61,975 nt of DNA from Candidatus Firestoneibacteriota bacterium (GTDB lineage Bacteria; Oederibacteriota; D2-FULL-39-29; CAIOVX01), in the NCBI GenBank assembly GCA_903861835.1, contig CAIOVX010000074.1, positions 1-61,975 of the forward strand, in the 5' to 3' direction. The notes below the pieces were generated by a model that saw only the letters and a list, made by a program, of their open reading frames with translations, was not told the DNA's origin and did not search any database. The position numbers and the translations under genes were made by a program. This document shows, piece after piece, positions 16,515 to 24,274 of the stretch (position 1 is its first letter; each line of letters begins with the position of its first letter).

Positions 16515-18254
16515 ATGGTCAACGAACTTGAAGTAATCAGGCATAGCGCGTCCCACGTACTCGCGCAGGCGGTAAAGCGGCTCTACCCTGAGGTTAAGCT
16601 TGCTATAGGACCGTCAACAGACGAAGGTTTTTACTATGATATAGACAGGGACACTTCTTTTACCGAAGAAGACCTGGTCAAAATAGAAGCGGAGATGAAG
16701 AAGGTTGTTAAGGAGAATCTCCCTATAAAGAGAAAAGAGCTCAGCCGGGCAGAAGCCCTTAAGTATTTTGGGGACAAAGGCGAGATTTATAAGGTTGAAC
16801 TTATCAGCGAGCTGCCGGAAAACGAGATCATTTCTGTCTACGAGCAGGGAGAATTCACGGACCTCTGTCGCGGGCCCCACGTAAGATACACAAAGGAAGT
16901 AAAAGCCTTCAAACTGCTCTCGGCTACCGGAGCCTACTGGCGCGGCAGCGAGAAAAACAAGATGCTTCAGAGGATCTACGGCACAGCCTTTTCCAACAAG
17001 GAAGAACTTGAGGCGTATCTCAAGCAGATGGAAGAAGCGAGGCAGAGAGACCACTCGAAACTCGGGAAGGAACTAGGACTTTATTGCACTAATCCCGCAA
17101 TCGGCAAAGGCTTGCCTCTCTTTACGCCCAAGGGAGCGACCCTTAAGCGGGTTTTAATACGCTGGATAGAGGATGAAGAGATACGGAGAGGCTATCAGTA
17201 TACCAGTACTCCTGTGCTGGCGAAGACGGATTTGTACAAGATTTCCGGCCATCTGGATCATTACAGGGAGAAGATGTTTGTTTTTAATACAGACGAGAAA
17301 GAAGAGGTCGCGCTTAGGCCCATGACCTGTCCGTACCAGTTCATGATTTATAAGGCCGATAAGCACAGCTACAAGGAATTGCCGATCCGCTACGCGGAAA
17401 CTTCACTGCTTTTCAGGAAAGAGCTCTCCGGCGAACTGCACGGACTTATCCGCATCTGGCAGTTCACGCTTGCGGACGCTCACATAATCTGCATGCCTTC
17501 TCAGGTAGCGGAAGAGTTCGAGAAAGTGCTTGATCTGGTCCAGTATGTAATGAGGACCCTGGGGTTGAAGGATTATTGGTACAGGTTCTCAAAGTGGGAT
17601 CCGAATAAGAAGGAAAAATATGTTGATAACCCGAAGGCCTGGGAAGATTCACAGGCTTTGATGAAGAAAATATTAGACAAGAACCAGCTGACCTACACGG
17701 AAGCGGAGGATGAAGCCGCTTTCTACGGCCCGAAACTTGATTTCCAGATGAAAAATGTCTGGGGAAAAGAAGAAACTATGTTCACCATACAGATAGATTT
17801 CGCGCTGCCGGAAAGATTTGATCTGACGTATACTGACAATGAAGGCAAGGATGTCCGGCCGATGGTTGTGCACCGCGCTTCCATAGGCTGTTATGAGCGC
17901 ACCATCGCGTTCCTGATAGAGCATTACGCAGGCGCTTTCCCGACCTGGCTCTCGCCGGTTCAGGCAAAGATACTCACCATCACAAATAACCAGGATGAAT
18001 ACGCGAAAAAGATTCACGCGGACCTCATTGCCGCTGATGTGCGCTGCGAGCTGGATCTGCGCAACGAAAAGATAGGCGGAAAGATAAGAGATGCCAGGCT
18101 CGAAAAGGTGCCTTATATCTTGATAATCGGCGAGCAGGAAGCCTCCGGGAATAAAGTTGCCGTTAGGCGTAAGGGTGCGGAAGACCTCGGCCCTATGGAT
18201 TACGCAAAATTCAAGGAAATGCTCCTGGCAGAGATTAAAGAAAAGAAAATCTAG
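16515..18254 (+). CDS. thrS: Threonyl-tRNA synthetase lacking the TGS domain
   Basis: Charges tRNA-Thr. The ATG at 16515 follows AAAGGGG; the protein is 579 aa. It begins directly with the N2 editing domain (RHSASHVLAQAV with the HxxxH pair, then LCRGPH), so the N-terminal TGS domain of about 60 residues is missing, a known natural variant. The catalytic core has the zinc ligands in RPMTCPYQF, LADAHIIC and VVHRASIG. The C-terminal anticodon-binding domain is intact (LDLRNEKIGGKIRDA). Confidence 0.96.
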   Translation: MVNELEVIRHSASHVLAQAVKRLYPEVKLAIGPSTDEGFYYDIDRDTSFTEEDLVKIEAEMKKVVKENLPIKRKELSRAEALKYFGDKGEIYKVELISELPENEIISVYEQGEFTDLCRGPHVRYTKEVKAFKLLSATGAYWRGSEKNKMLQRIYGTAFSNKEELEAYLKQMEEARQRDHSKLGKELGLYCTNPAIGKGLPLFTPKGATLKRVLIRWIEDEEIRRGYQYTSTPVLAKTDLYKISGHLDHYREKMFVFNTDEKEEVALRPMTCPYQFMIYKADKHSYKELPIRYAETSLLFRKELSGELHGLIRIWQFTLADAHIICMPSQVAEEFEKVLDLVQYVMRTLGLKDYWYRFSKWDPNKKEKYVDNPKAWEDSQALMKKILDKNQLTYTEAEDEAAFYGPKLDFQMKNVWGKEETMFTIQIDFALPERFDLTYTDNEGKDVRPMVVHRASIGCYERTIAFLIEHYAGAFPTWLSPVQAKILTITNNQDEYAKKIHADLIAADVRCELDLRNEKIGGKIRDARLEKVPYILIIGEQEASGNKVAVRRKGAEDLGPMDYAKFKEMLLAEIKEKKI

Positions 18255-18258
18255 GGTT

Positions 18259-18294
18259 TAATCTGCGTAATCGTTTTTTGTAATCTGTGTAATC
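18259..18294. repeat. GATTACGCA repeat pair, minus orientation
   Basis: Read on the minus strand this is GATTACACA GATTAC, a short AC/A-rich spacer, then GATTACGCA GATTA. The 9-13-9 layout is the same as at 24155. It fills the whole gap between thrS and the accD ribosome site. Confidence 0.75.
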
Positions 18295-18311
18295 ATTTTC
18301 ACGGAGGAAAG

Positions 18312-19166
18312 ATGGCGTTATTTAAAAAAACAAAACCCAATGAAGTGGAAGTACCCTTGAAAAGGCGCGTCGGGGTTCCGAACGGTCTCTGGACCAAGTG
18401 CGAAGCCTGCAAGGAAGCGCTTTACACCAAGGTGCTTGAAGAGAACCTCAAGGTCTGCCCAAAGTGCGGCTACCATTTCAGGCTGACTTCAAAAGAGAGG
18501 GTGAATCTCATAATGGATGAAGGCACTTTCACGGAGAACTGCGGGCGGCTGGTAGCGCTTGATGTTCTCGCCTTCCCGGAATACAAAGAAAAGCTCAAAA
18601 AGAACCAGGAAACGAGCGGTCTTGACGACGCGGTTGTGACCGGAGAGGGAAGGATTGGCGGTATGCAGGTTGCTATCGGCCTGACGGATTCTTCTTTCAT
18701 GATGGGTTCGATGGGATCTGTAGTCGGCGAAAAAATAGCGAGAATTATTGAGCTCGCCATAGGGCGCAAGTGCCCCCTTATCATAGTGTCTTCTTCCGGA
18801 GGCGGAGCCAGGATGCAGGAAGGCATACTCTCCCTTATGCAGATGGCAAAGACCTCGGCTGCTCTGGCAAAACTTGCGAAGGCAAAGCTTCCTTACATTT
18901 GCATTCTGACTGATCCTACCGGCGGAGGCGTTACAGCTTCCTTTGGAATGCTTGGAGACATCACAATAGCGGAGCCGAACGCGCTTATCTGTTTTGCCGG
19001 ACCCCGTGTTATCGAGCAGACTATAAAACAGAAACTGCCCAAGGGCTTCCAGCGCGCTGAGTTCCTGGTGAGCCAGGGTTTTGTTGATATGGTTGTTCAG
19101 CGCAAGAATATGAAGGAGACGCTGGTGAAGGTTCTAAAATACTTTAAACCGGCGGAACACAATTGA
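18312..19166 (+). CDS. accD: Acetyl-CoA carboxylase carboxyltransferase subunit beta
   Basis: Beta subunit of the acetyl-CoA carboxylase carboxyltransferase, which transfers carboxyl from biotin to acetyl-CoA in fatty acid synthesis. It is 284 aa. The N-terminal zinc ribbon has C30/C33 and C49/C52. The crotonase core shows SSGGGARMQEG and DPTGGGVTASF. ACGGAGG precedes the ATG. The alpha subunit gene accA does not follow. Confidence 0.97.
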   Translation: MALFKKTKPNEVEVPLKRRVGVPNGLWTKCEACKEALYTKVLEENLKVCPKCGYHFRLTSKERVNLIMDEGTFTENCGRLVALDVLAFPEYKEKLKKNQETSGLDDAVVTGEGRIGGMQVAIGLTDSSFMMGSMGSVVGEKIARIIELAIGRKCPLIIVSSSGGGARMQEGILSLMQMAKTSAALAKLAKAKLPYICILTDPTGGGVTASFGMLGDITIAEPNALICFAGPRVIEQTIKQKLPKGFQRAEFLVSQGFVDMVVQRKNMKETLVKVLKYFKPAEHN

Positions 19167-19192
19167 TCTTAAATTTTATAGGCTGAAATTTT

Positions 19193-19224
19193 AAAGCAGA
19201 AACCTCAGGGTTTCTGCTTTTTTT
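19193..19224 (+). terminator. Rho-independent terminator of accD
   Basis: GCAGAAACC (19196-19204), loop TCAG, GGTTTCTGC (19209-19217), then seven T. Confidence 0.93.
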
Positions 19225-19240
19225 GTTAAGGAAGGTTTGT

Positions 19241-20308
19241 ATGAAAAAACTTAGACCGGAAGTTCTTTTAAAACTGAAGTCCGGAGGCGCGTGGGTGCCA
19301 AGCCCGCTTGCTTTGCGCCCGGACAAGAAATACTTTGACGAAGATGCCCAGCGGTTGCTTGTTCTCTATTACATAAGGGCAGGGGCGAAGGCGGTTGTTC
19401 CCGGAGCCCATACCGGAGAGTTCGCGGGGAAAGATTTCTTGCCGGAAAAAAAGCATCTTGAGCTTTACCGGCAGTGGTTAAGGCTGACGAAAGAGCTGAC
19501 CCTGTTTTTCGGCGGACCGGGAATGCTTTTGATGTGCATGGTGCACGGTATAAAACACGCTCAAATTGCCGCGGAAGAAGGCTACGATATTGCTGTGATT
19601 TCTCCGCGTCCTTTTAACGGGATGAAACTGAAGCAGCGGCTTGATTACTGCAAAAAAATAGCGGCACTGATCCCGGTTTACGGCTTTTACCTTCAGCCAA
19701 AAGCAGGAGGAGCGGAAATAACCCCTGAGTTCTGGAAAGAATTCTTTAAGTTCGGTTACGGCGCTAAGTTAGCTCCTTTTGACAGGTACAGAACGCTTCA
19801 GGGTCTTGAGGCGGCTGCTAAAGCGCCCCGTATGAAGGATCTTGTGATGAGCACCGGCAACGACGATCATATTATCGCAGACTTGATGCGTACCTTCACT
19901 TTCGGCGGTAAAAAAATTTCCTTTTCCGGAGGCCTCCTGGGGCATTTCGCGACCGACACGTTTAGCGCCGTAAAATGGATGAACGCGGCAATTAAATGGA
20001 GAAATAGCGGGAAATGGGTTTTAAAAGGAGATATCTGGTCTCTTGCGGACGCCGTTACTCTTTGCAATGACGCCCTCTTTGACGCTGCGCCGAATAACTT
20101 CAGTAATTCCATATTCGGAGTGAAATACAGGCTTTATAAACTCGGGCTTTTGAAAAGCCCGCTCTGTTTCTCTGAGAGGGGAAGCAGAGAGCAGCGCAAG
20201 CTTATAGATTCGCGCTATGAAGGCGGTTTCAAAGGCCTTGTTTCTGACAACGCAATAATGGTAAAAGCGCTGCCGGCTCTCAGGAAAGAACTCGGCTTGA
20301 GGAGTTAG
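19241..20308 (+). CDS. DHDPS-family aldolase/lyase
   Basis: A 355-aa TIM-barrel protein of the dihydrodipicolinate synthase/N-acetylneuraminate lyase superfamily. The ATG at 19241 follows AAGGAAGG. Early residues GAKAVVPGAHTGEFA correspond to the GTTGE region. FYLQPKAGG carries the active-site Tyr position, and GAKLAPFDRY carries the Schiff-base Lys position. It is longer than true DapA and probably is not the lysine-pathway enzyme. It shares an operon with an SDR gene one base downstream, so the pair likely acts on one sugar-acid or keto-acid substrate. The substrate is unknown. Confidence 0.75.
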   Translation: MKKLRPEVLLKLKSGGAWVPSPLALRPDKKYFDEDAQRLLVLYYIRAGAKAVVPGAHTGEFAGKDFLPEKKHLELYRQWLRLTKELTLFFGGPGMLLMCMVHGIKHAQIAAEEGYDIAVISPRPFNGMKLKQRLDYCKKIAALIPVYGFYLQPKAGGAEITPEFWKEFFKFGYGAKLAPFDRYRTLQGLEAAAKAPRMKDLVMSTGNDDHIIADLMRTFTFGGKKISFSGGLLGHFATDTFSAVKWMNAAIKWRNSGKWVLKGDIWSLADAVTLCNDALFDAAPNNFSNSIFGVKYRLYKLGLLKSPLCFSERGSREQRKLIDSRYEGGFKGLVSDNAIMVKALPALRKELGLRS

Positions 20309-20309
20309 T

Positions 20310-21344
20310 ATGCAAAAAAACATCAAGGACCTGAAGACAGAAGGCGAGATAGAAGACTTTATGACCGAGCCCACGCCGGGACTGATTGAGCTCTCAAAGA
20401 AACTCAAGGGAAGCGTCATTGCCCTCGGAGCAACCGGTAAGATGGGAATGGAAATGACGGAGATGCTGCTTAGGGCTGACACGGCGGCGGGTGTCAAAAG
20501 GAGACTTGGCGTTGCTTCCGGTTTTTCAAATCCCGAGAACGAGAAGAAGCTGAATTCGCTGGGTGTCGAAACTTTCAAAGGAGACCTGAGCAACGAGGAA
20601 TTTGTTGCTTCGCTGCCGGAAGCCGAGAATGTCTTCTTTATGGCGGGTTTCAAATTCGGCTCTTCCGGCGACTACACTAAAGCCTACCAAATGAACATTA
20701 TAATGCCTTATATTTGCGGAACAAAATACAGAAATTCACGTATCATGGTGTTTTCCTCAGGCAACTTCTACCCGCACACGCTTGTAGGACTTGAGGGTCC
20801 GGCTGAGGATTCCAAAGTTGACCCGCAGGGGATTTACGGCTGGACGCTGCTTGGCAGGGAGCAGGCCTTTAAAATTATCGCCCAGAAGCACGGAACCAAA
20901 TCCTGCTACTACAGGCTTGCCTACGCGCAGCATTTCAAATACGGAGTGGTGGTGGATATCTGCAAAGCCGTAATGGCTTCTGACGAGTTTAAGATAACTT
21001 TTCCCTGTGTGAATCTTATTTCCCAACGCGACGCCAACGATGCCGCTCTTAAATGTCTTTCTCTTTGCGAAAATCCTCCAAGGCCGATAAATGTTTCCGG
21101 CCCGGCGGTACCGGTGAAGGAAATTGTCGAGCGGGTTGCGAAAGTAATGAATAAAAAGATTAAGATAACAGATTCAGCGGAGAAGTCAGCCCTGCTTCTC
21201 AGCGATAATTTCGCGGAAAAGGCCTTCGGCCCTTACAGGGACGGAACGAACGATATCGTGGATGCTATTGCAGCTTACATCTCAAAAGGCGGGAAAGACT
21301 GGAATAAACCGACGGGGTTTACAAGTGTAAACCACAAGTATTAA
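20310..21344 (+). CDS. Extended SDR / NAD-dependent epimerase-dehydratase-like protein
   Basis: A 344-aa protein with a Rossmann GATGKMG near residue 41. The usual extended-SDR layout follows: VFFMAGFKFG, then MVFSSGNFY. At the catalytic position the sequence is IYGWTLLGREQ, so the YxxxK lysine is replaced and the chemistry may differ. One base separates it from the DHDPS-like gene, whose end carries its ribosome site (AGGAG). The substrate is unknown. Confidence 0.72.
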   Translation: MQKNIKDLKTEGEIEDFMTEPTPGLIELSKKLKGSVIALGATGKMGMEMTEMLLRADTAAGVKRRLGVASGFSNPENEKKLNSLGVETFKGDLSNEEFVASLPEAENVFFMAGFKFGSSGDYTKAYQMNIIMPYICGTKYRNSRIMVFSSGNFYPHTLVGLEGPAEDSKVDPQGIYGWTLLGREQAFKIIAQKHGTKSCYYRLAYAQHFKYGVVVDICKAVMASDEFKITFPCVNLISQRDANDAALKCLSLCENPPRPINVSGPAVPVKEIVERVAKVMNKKIKITDSAEKSALLLSDNFAEKAFGPYRDGTNDIVDAIAAYISKGGKDWNKPTGFTSVNHKY

Positions 21345-21354
21345 TAATTCAAAA

Positions 21355-21402
21355 GTTCTTAACGTTCTTAACGTTCGTAACGTTCGTAACGTTTGTAACG
21401 TA
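21355..21402. repeat. Period-9 GTTNNTAAC array (five units)
   Basis: GTTCTTAAC twice, GTTCGTAAC twice, GTTTGTAAC once, then GTAAAA. Units differ only at the fourth and fifth bases. It sits between the SDR gene and a small membrane protein gene. Confidence 0.9.
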
Positions 21403-21463
21403 AAATCAAAAGCAAATCAATTGACCGCGGGATGAAATAATACCTATGAGCGGGGGAAAAACA

Positions 21464-21829
21464 ATGGCAAACAGAAAATTTATAGGTGTTTGCGGAGCGT
21501 TCGTTATTGCCGCCGGAGGCATCGGACTATTTGTTATTCCGGGCGCAGGCGAAAAAATATTTTCGATTGTATCCCTTTTGACCGGGACAATTATGCTCCT
21601 TTACGGTTCCAAAGTTAAGTTAAAGGGTGAACCGTTAAAAACATACGTGCTCTATTTCGCTTTCGCAACTATGCCTCTTTGCAAGGCTCTAATACTTGTC
21701 TACAAAACTCTTGTGAACCATCTCCCGTTCCTGCTTGGACCTGTCATAATACACGGCGGGCTAGCCATTCTGATAATAGGAGCAGGTATCTGGAAACTGA
21801 AAGAGAGTCGAAAATCAGTCAATAAATAG
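21464..21829 (+). CDS. Small four-helix membrane protein
   Basis: A 121-aa protein from the ATG at 21464, which follows GGGGG at 21452; an in-frame ATG at 21446 is less well supported. Four hydrophobic segments are visible (around residues 6-24, 30-48, 60-80 and 88-108), and the C-terminus is basic. I recognise no family motif. It lies between a repeat array and the sugar-ABC ATPase gene, with no clear partner. Confidence 0.65.
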   Translation: MANRKFIGVCGAFVIAAGGIGLFVIPGAGEKIFSIVSLLTGTIMLLYGSKVKLKGEPLKTYVLYFAFATMPLCKALILVYKTLVNHLPFLLGPVIIHGGLAILIIGAGIWKLKESRKSVNK

Positions 21830-21895
21830 CTCATTACAACACTTTGGTTGTCGGTGTAATCTGTATTTGTAATAGATTTCCGATGCTGGTTTTAG

Positions 21896-21901
21896 TATAA
21901 T
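21896..21901 (+). promoter_or_regulatory. Isolated -10 element before the ABC ATPase gene
   Basis: Perfect TATAAT with no convincing -35 at the right distance. It would give a leader of about 105 nt containing a CCGGTACCGG palindrome. Confidence 0.35.
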
Positions 21902-22013
21902 TAACACAATTGATCTGCTCGGCGGGCGGCAGCATTTACCCCCATCAGGCAGGCTTATATTTACTGGACCGCGGCCTTCTGACCCGGTACCGGTAGACCA
22001 ACGGAGGCCAGCA

Positions 22014-23120
22014 ATGGCAAAAGTCGTATTGAAGGACATTGAGAAAAGGTTTGTGGGCAACCCCAAGCCGGCAGTAGCAAAGTTCAACCTGGAAGTGAAA
22101 GATAAGGAATTTGTAGTATTCGTAGGCCCTTCAGGCTGTGGAAAGTCCACAACGCTGAGGATGATAGCGGGACTTGAAGAAATAACCTCAGGCAAGGTGC
22201 TCATCGACGACAAAATCGTCAATGACATGGCTCCCAAGGACAGGGATGTCGCCATGGTATTCCAGAACTACGCGCTCTATCCGCACATGACTGTCCACGA
22301 CAACATGGCTTTCGGGCTTAAGATCAGAAAGTACCCGAAGGACGAGATTAAACGCAGGGTTCAGGAAGCTGCGGAAATTCTCGGAATACAGGAACTGCTT
22401 CACAGAAAACCTAAACAGCTTTCTGGCGGGCAGAGGCAGAGGGTCGCGCTCGGCAGGGCAATAGTCAGAAAACCGAAGGTCTTCCTCTTTGACGAGCCGC
22501 TTTCCAACCTTGACGCGAAACTTCGCGTTCAGACCAGGACTGAGATTATTAAACTTCATAACCGCCTTCAGGCTACAATGATTTATGTTACCCATGACCA
22601 GGTTGAAGCCATGACCATGGGCGACCGTATCGTGGTCATGAAGGACGGGTTTATCCAGCAGGTAGGCGACCCGATAGATATTTATGATAATCCGGCGAAC
22701 AAGTTCGTTGCCGGTTTTATCGGAACGCCTCCGATGAACTTCATCAACGGAAGCCTTGAGAAAATCGGGAATGGTCTCTTTTTTAAGGAAGGTTCCTTCC
22801 AGGTCAAGGTTGTAGAAAGGATGGAGGCCAAACTTGCCGGCTATGTGGGCAAGGATATTACACTTGGAGTAAGGCCGGAGAACATTAAAGACAAAAAGAA
22901 CACTTCCATCAAAAATCCGGACTGGACTCTCAGCGCGGTAGTTGATGTGGTAGAACCGATCGGCGCGCAGGCATATGTTTACCTCGCGACTGGTCAGTCT
23001 GCTTTCCAGGCGACTGTTGACGCTCACGAAACATTCGCAATTGCCGAGAAAGCGGAAGTGATATTTGAGATGGATAAAGTTCATTTCTTTGATAAAGATA
23101 CAGAAGCGAGCATAGTTTAA
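22014..23120 (+). CDS. Multi-sugar ABC transporter ATPase (MsmX/UgpC family)
   Basis: Nucleotide-binding subunit of CUT1-type carbohydrate importers, 368 aa. Walker A is GPSGCGKST, the signature is [14 protein letters not shown], and Walker B is [16 protein letters not shown]. The C-terminal TOBE/regulatory domain is present (TLGVRPENI). No permease or sugar-binding protein is next to it, which is usual for shared ATPases such as MsmX that serve several importers. ACGGAGG precedes the ATG. The following ROK kinase gene may be functionally related. Confidence 0.93.
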   Translation: MAKVVLKDIEKRFVGNPKPAVAKFNLEVKDKEFVVFVGPSGCGKSTTLRMIAGLEEITSGKVLIDDKIVNDMAPKDRDVAMVFQNYALYPHMTVHDNMAFGLKIRKYPKDEIKRRVQEAAEILGIQELLHRKPKQLSGGQRQRVALGRAIVRKPKVFLFDEPLSNLDAKLRVQTRTEIIKLHNRLQATMIYVTHDQVEAMTMGDRIVVMKDGFIQQVGDPIDIYDNPANKFVAGFIGTPPMNFINGSLEKIGNGLFFKEGSFQVKVVERMEAKLAGYVGKDITLGVRPENIKDKKNTSIKNPDWTLSAVVDVVEPIGAQAYVYLATGQSAFQATVDAHETFAIAEKAEVIFEMDKVHFFDKDTEASIV

Positions 23121-23131
23121 GTCTGTTAATC

Positions 23132-23159
23132 CGGGCCCGCCTTGCAAAAGGCGGGCCCG
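23132..23159 (+). terminator. GC-rich perfect hairpin without a T-run
   Basis: CGGGCCCGCCTT, loop GCAA, AAGGCGGGCCCG: a perfect 12-bp stem between the ABC ATPase and ROK genes. No T-run follows, so it may terminate weakly, stabilise the upstream mRNA or be a repeat. Confidence 0.45.
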
Positions 23160-23180
23160 ATAATTAGAAGGGAAGGTTTG

Positions 23181-24152
23181 ATGAAAAGAATAAGTTATGC
23201 CATAGGGGTTGACCTCGGCGGAACAAATCTCGTCGCAGGCCTCGTTTCGTCAAATGGCAAGGTGCTCTTTAATCGCAAACTGAAAACCGAAGCCGCTAAA
23301 GGGCGAGAAACCGTCATAACCAACATAGAAAAGGCTGTGCGTCAGGTTATAGAAGGCTGCAATAGCCGGCAAAAGCAGGAACTTCGCGGGATTGGAATCG
23401 GTTCTCCCGGTCTGGTTGATCACCGGAAAGGGATAGTCAGGAATCCTCCTAACTTAAAAGGCTGGAACGAGGTTCACCTGGCAAGGATAATCTCAAAAAA
23501 ATTCAAGCTGGCTGTCTATGTGGGCAATGACGCGAATGTTTACGCGCTTGGCGAGCATACCTTCGGTGCCGGAAAAGGCGCCGACTGTATGGTCTGCGTT
23601 ACGCTCGGAACCGGAATGGGCGGCGGCCTGATACTGAATAATGAACTCTATGTCGGAAGCTTCCAGACGGCAGGCGAGCTCGGGCATGTTATAGTAGAGC
23701 GCAACGGTAAGAAATGCAACTGCGGAAATCACGGGTGCGTGGAACGCTATGTGGGCAACTCCTACATAGTAGAGCGTACGCTGGAAAAAATAAAGCAGGG
23801 GCGTAAAACCTCCATAGTTAAAATAGCCGGCGGGTTGGATAAGATATCGCCCCGGGTGCTCTCGGAAGCGGCAAATTCGGGGGACAAACTCGCTAAAGAG
23901 ATTTGGCAGGAAACCGGGGAATATGCCGGAGCCGCGCTTTCCTCAATTATAAACACGCTTGGCCCGCGTATGGTAGTAATAGGAGGCGGGGTTTCACGGG
24001 CCGGCCGGCTCATTCTTGATCCGATAAAGGCGGAAGTGAAGAGGCGTGTTTTCAAATACCTCTCGCAGAGAGTGAAGATAGTTCTTGGCACGCTGGGTGA
24101 TGACGCGGCGGTACTCGGCGCGGCCTCGCTTGTCTGGCACCATCTAAAGTAA
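23181..24152 (+). CDS. ROK-family sugar kinase (glucokinase-like)
   Basis: ATP-dependent sugar kinase of 323 aa. The ATG at 23181 follows AGGGAAGG. The ATP-binding start is GVDLGGTNLVAG, the catalytic Asp lies in VGNDANVYALGE, and the ROK zinc signature is GHVIVERNGKKCNCGNHGC. No helix-turn-helix is present, so this is an enzyme rather than a ROK repressor. Glucokinase is the likeliest role, but other hexoses and N-acetylhexosamines are possible. Confidence 0.88.
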   Translation: MKRISYAIGVDLGGTNLVAGLVSSNGKVLFNRKLKTEAAKGRETVITNIEKAVRQVIEGCNSRQKQELRGIGIGSPGLVDHRKGIVRNPPNLKGWNEVHLARIISKKFKLAVYVGNDANVYALGEHTFGAGKGADCMVCVTLGTGMGGGLILNNELYVGSFQTAGELGHVIVERNGKKCNCGNHGCVERYVGNSYIVERTLEKIKQGRKTSIVKIAGGLDKISPRVLSEAANSGDKLAKEIWQETGEYAGAALSSIINTLGPRMVVIGGGVSRAGRLILDPIKAEVKRRVFKYLSQRVKIVLGTLGDDAAVLGAASLVWHHLK

Positions 24153-24154
24153 AA

Positions 24155-24190
24155 GATTACGCTGATTACGGAATGCGATTACGCAGATTA
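24155..24190. repeat. GATTACGCA repeat pair, plus orientation
   Basis: GATTACGCT GATTACGGAATGC GATTACGCA GATTA: 9-13-9 spacing, the mirror of the element at 18259. It starts two bases after the ROK stop codon. Confidence 0.8.
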
Positions 24191-24274
24191 GAACGGGCAT
24201 TTGCGCGGATGAGACCGTCAAAAGAAACAGGAGAGCGGAATATTTAAAAGTTTTTCGTGGAAAGAGAGGTACTC

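Noticed and set aside
22188-23147. Long minus-strand open frame opposite the sugar-ABC ATPase
   Set aside because: The plus strand has an unmistakable ATPase; the minus frame has no domain pattern or ribosome site.
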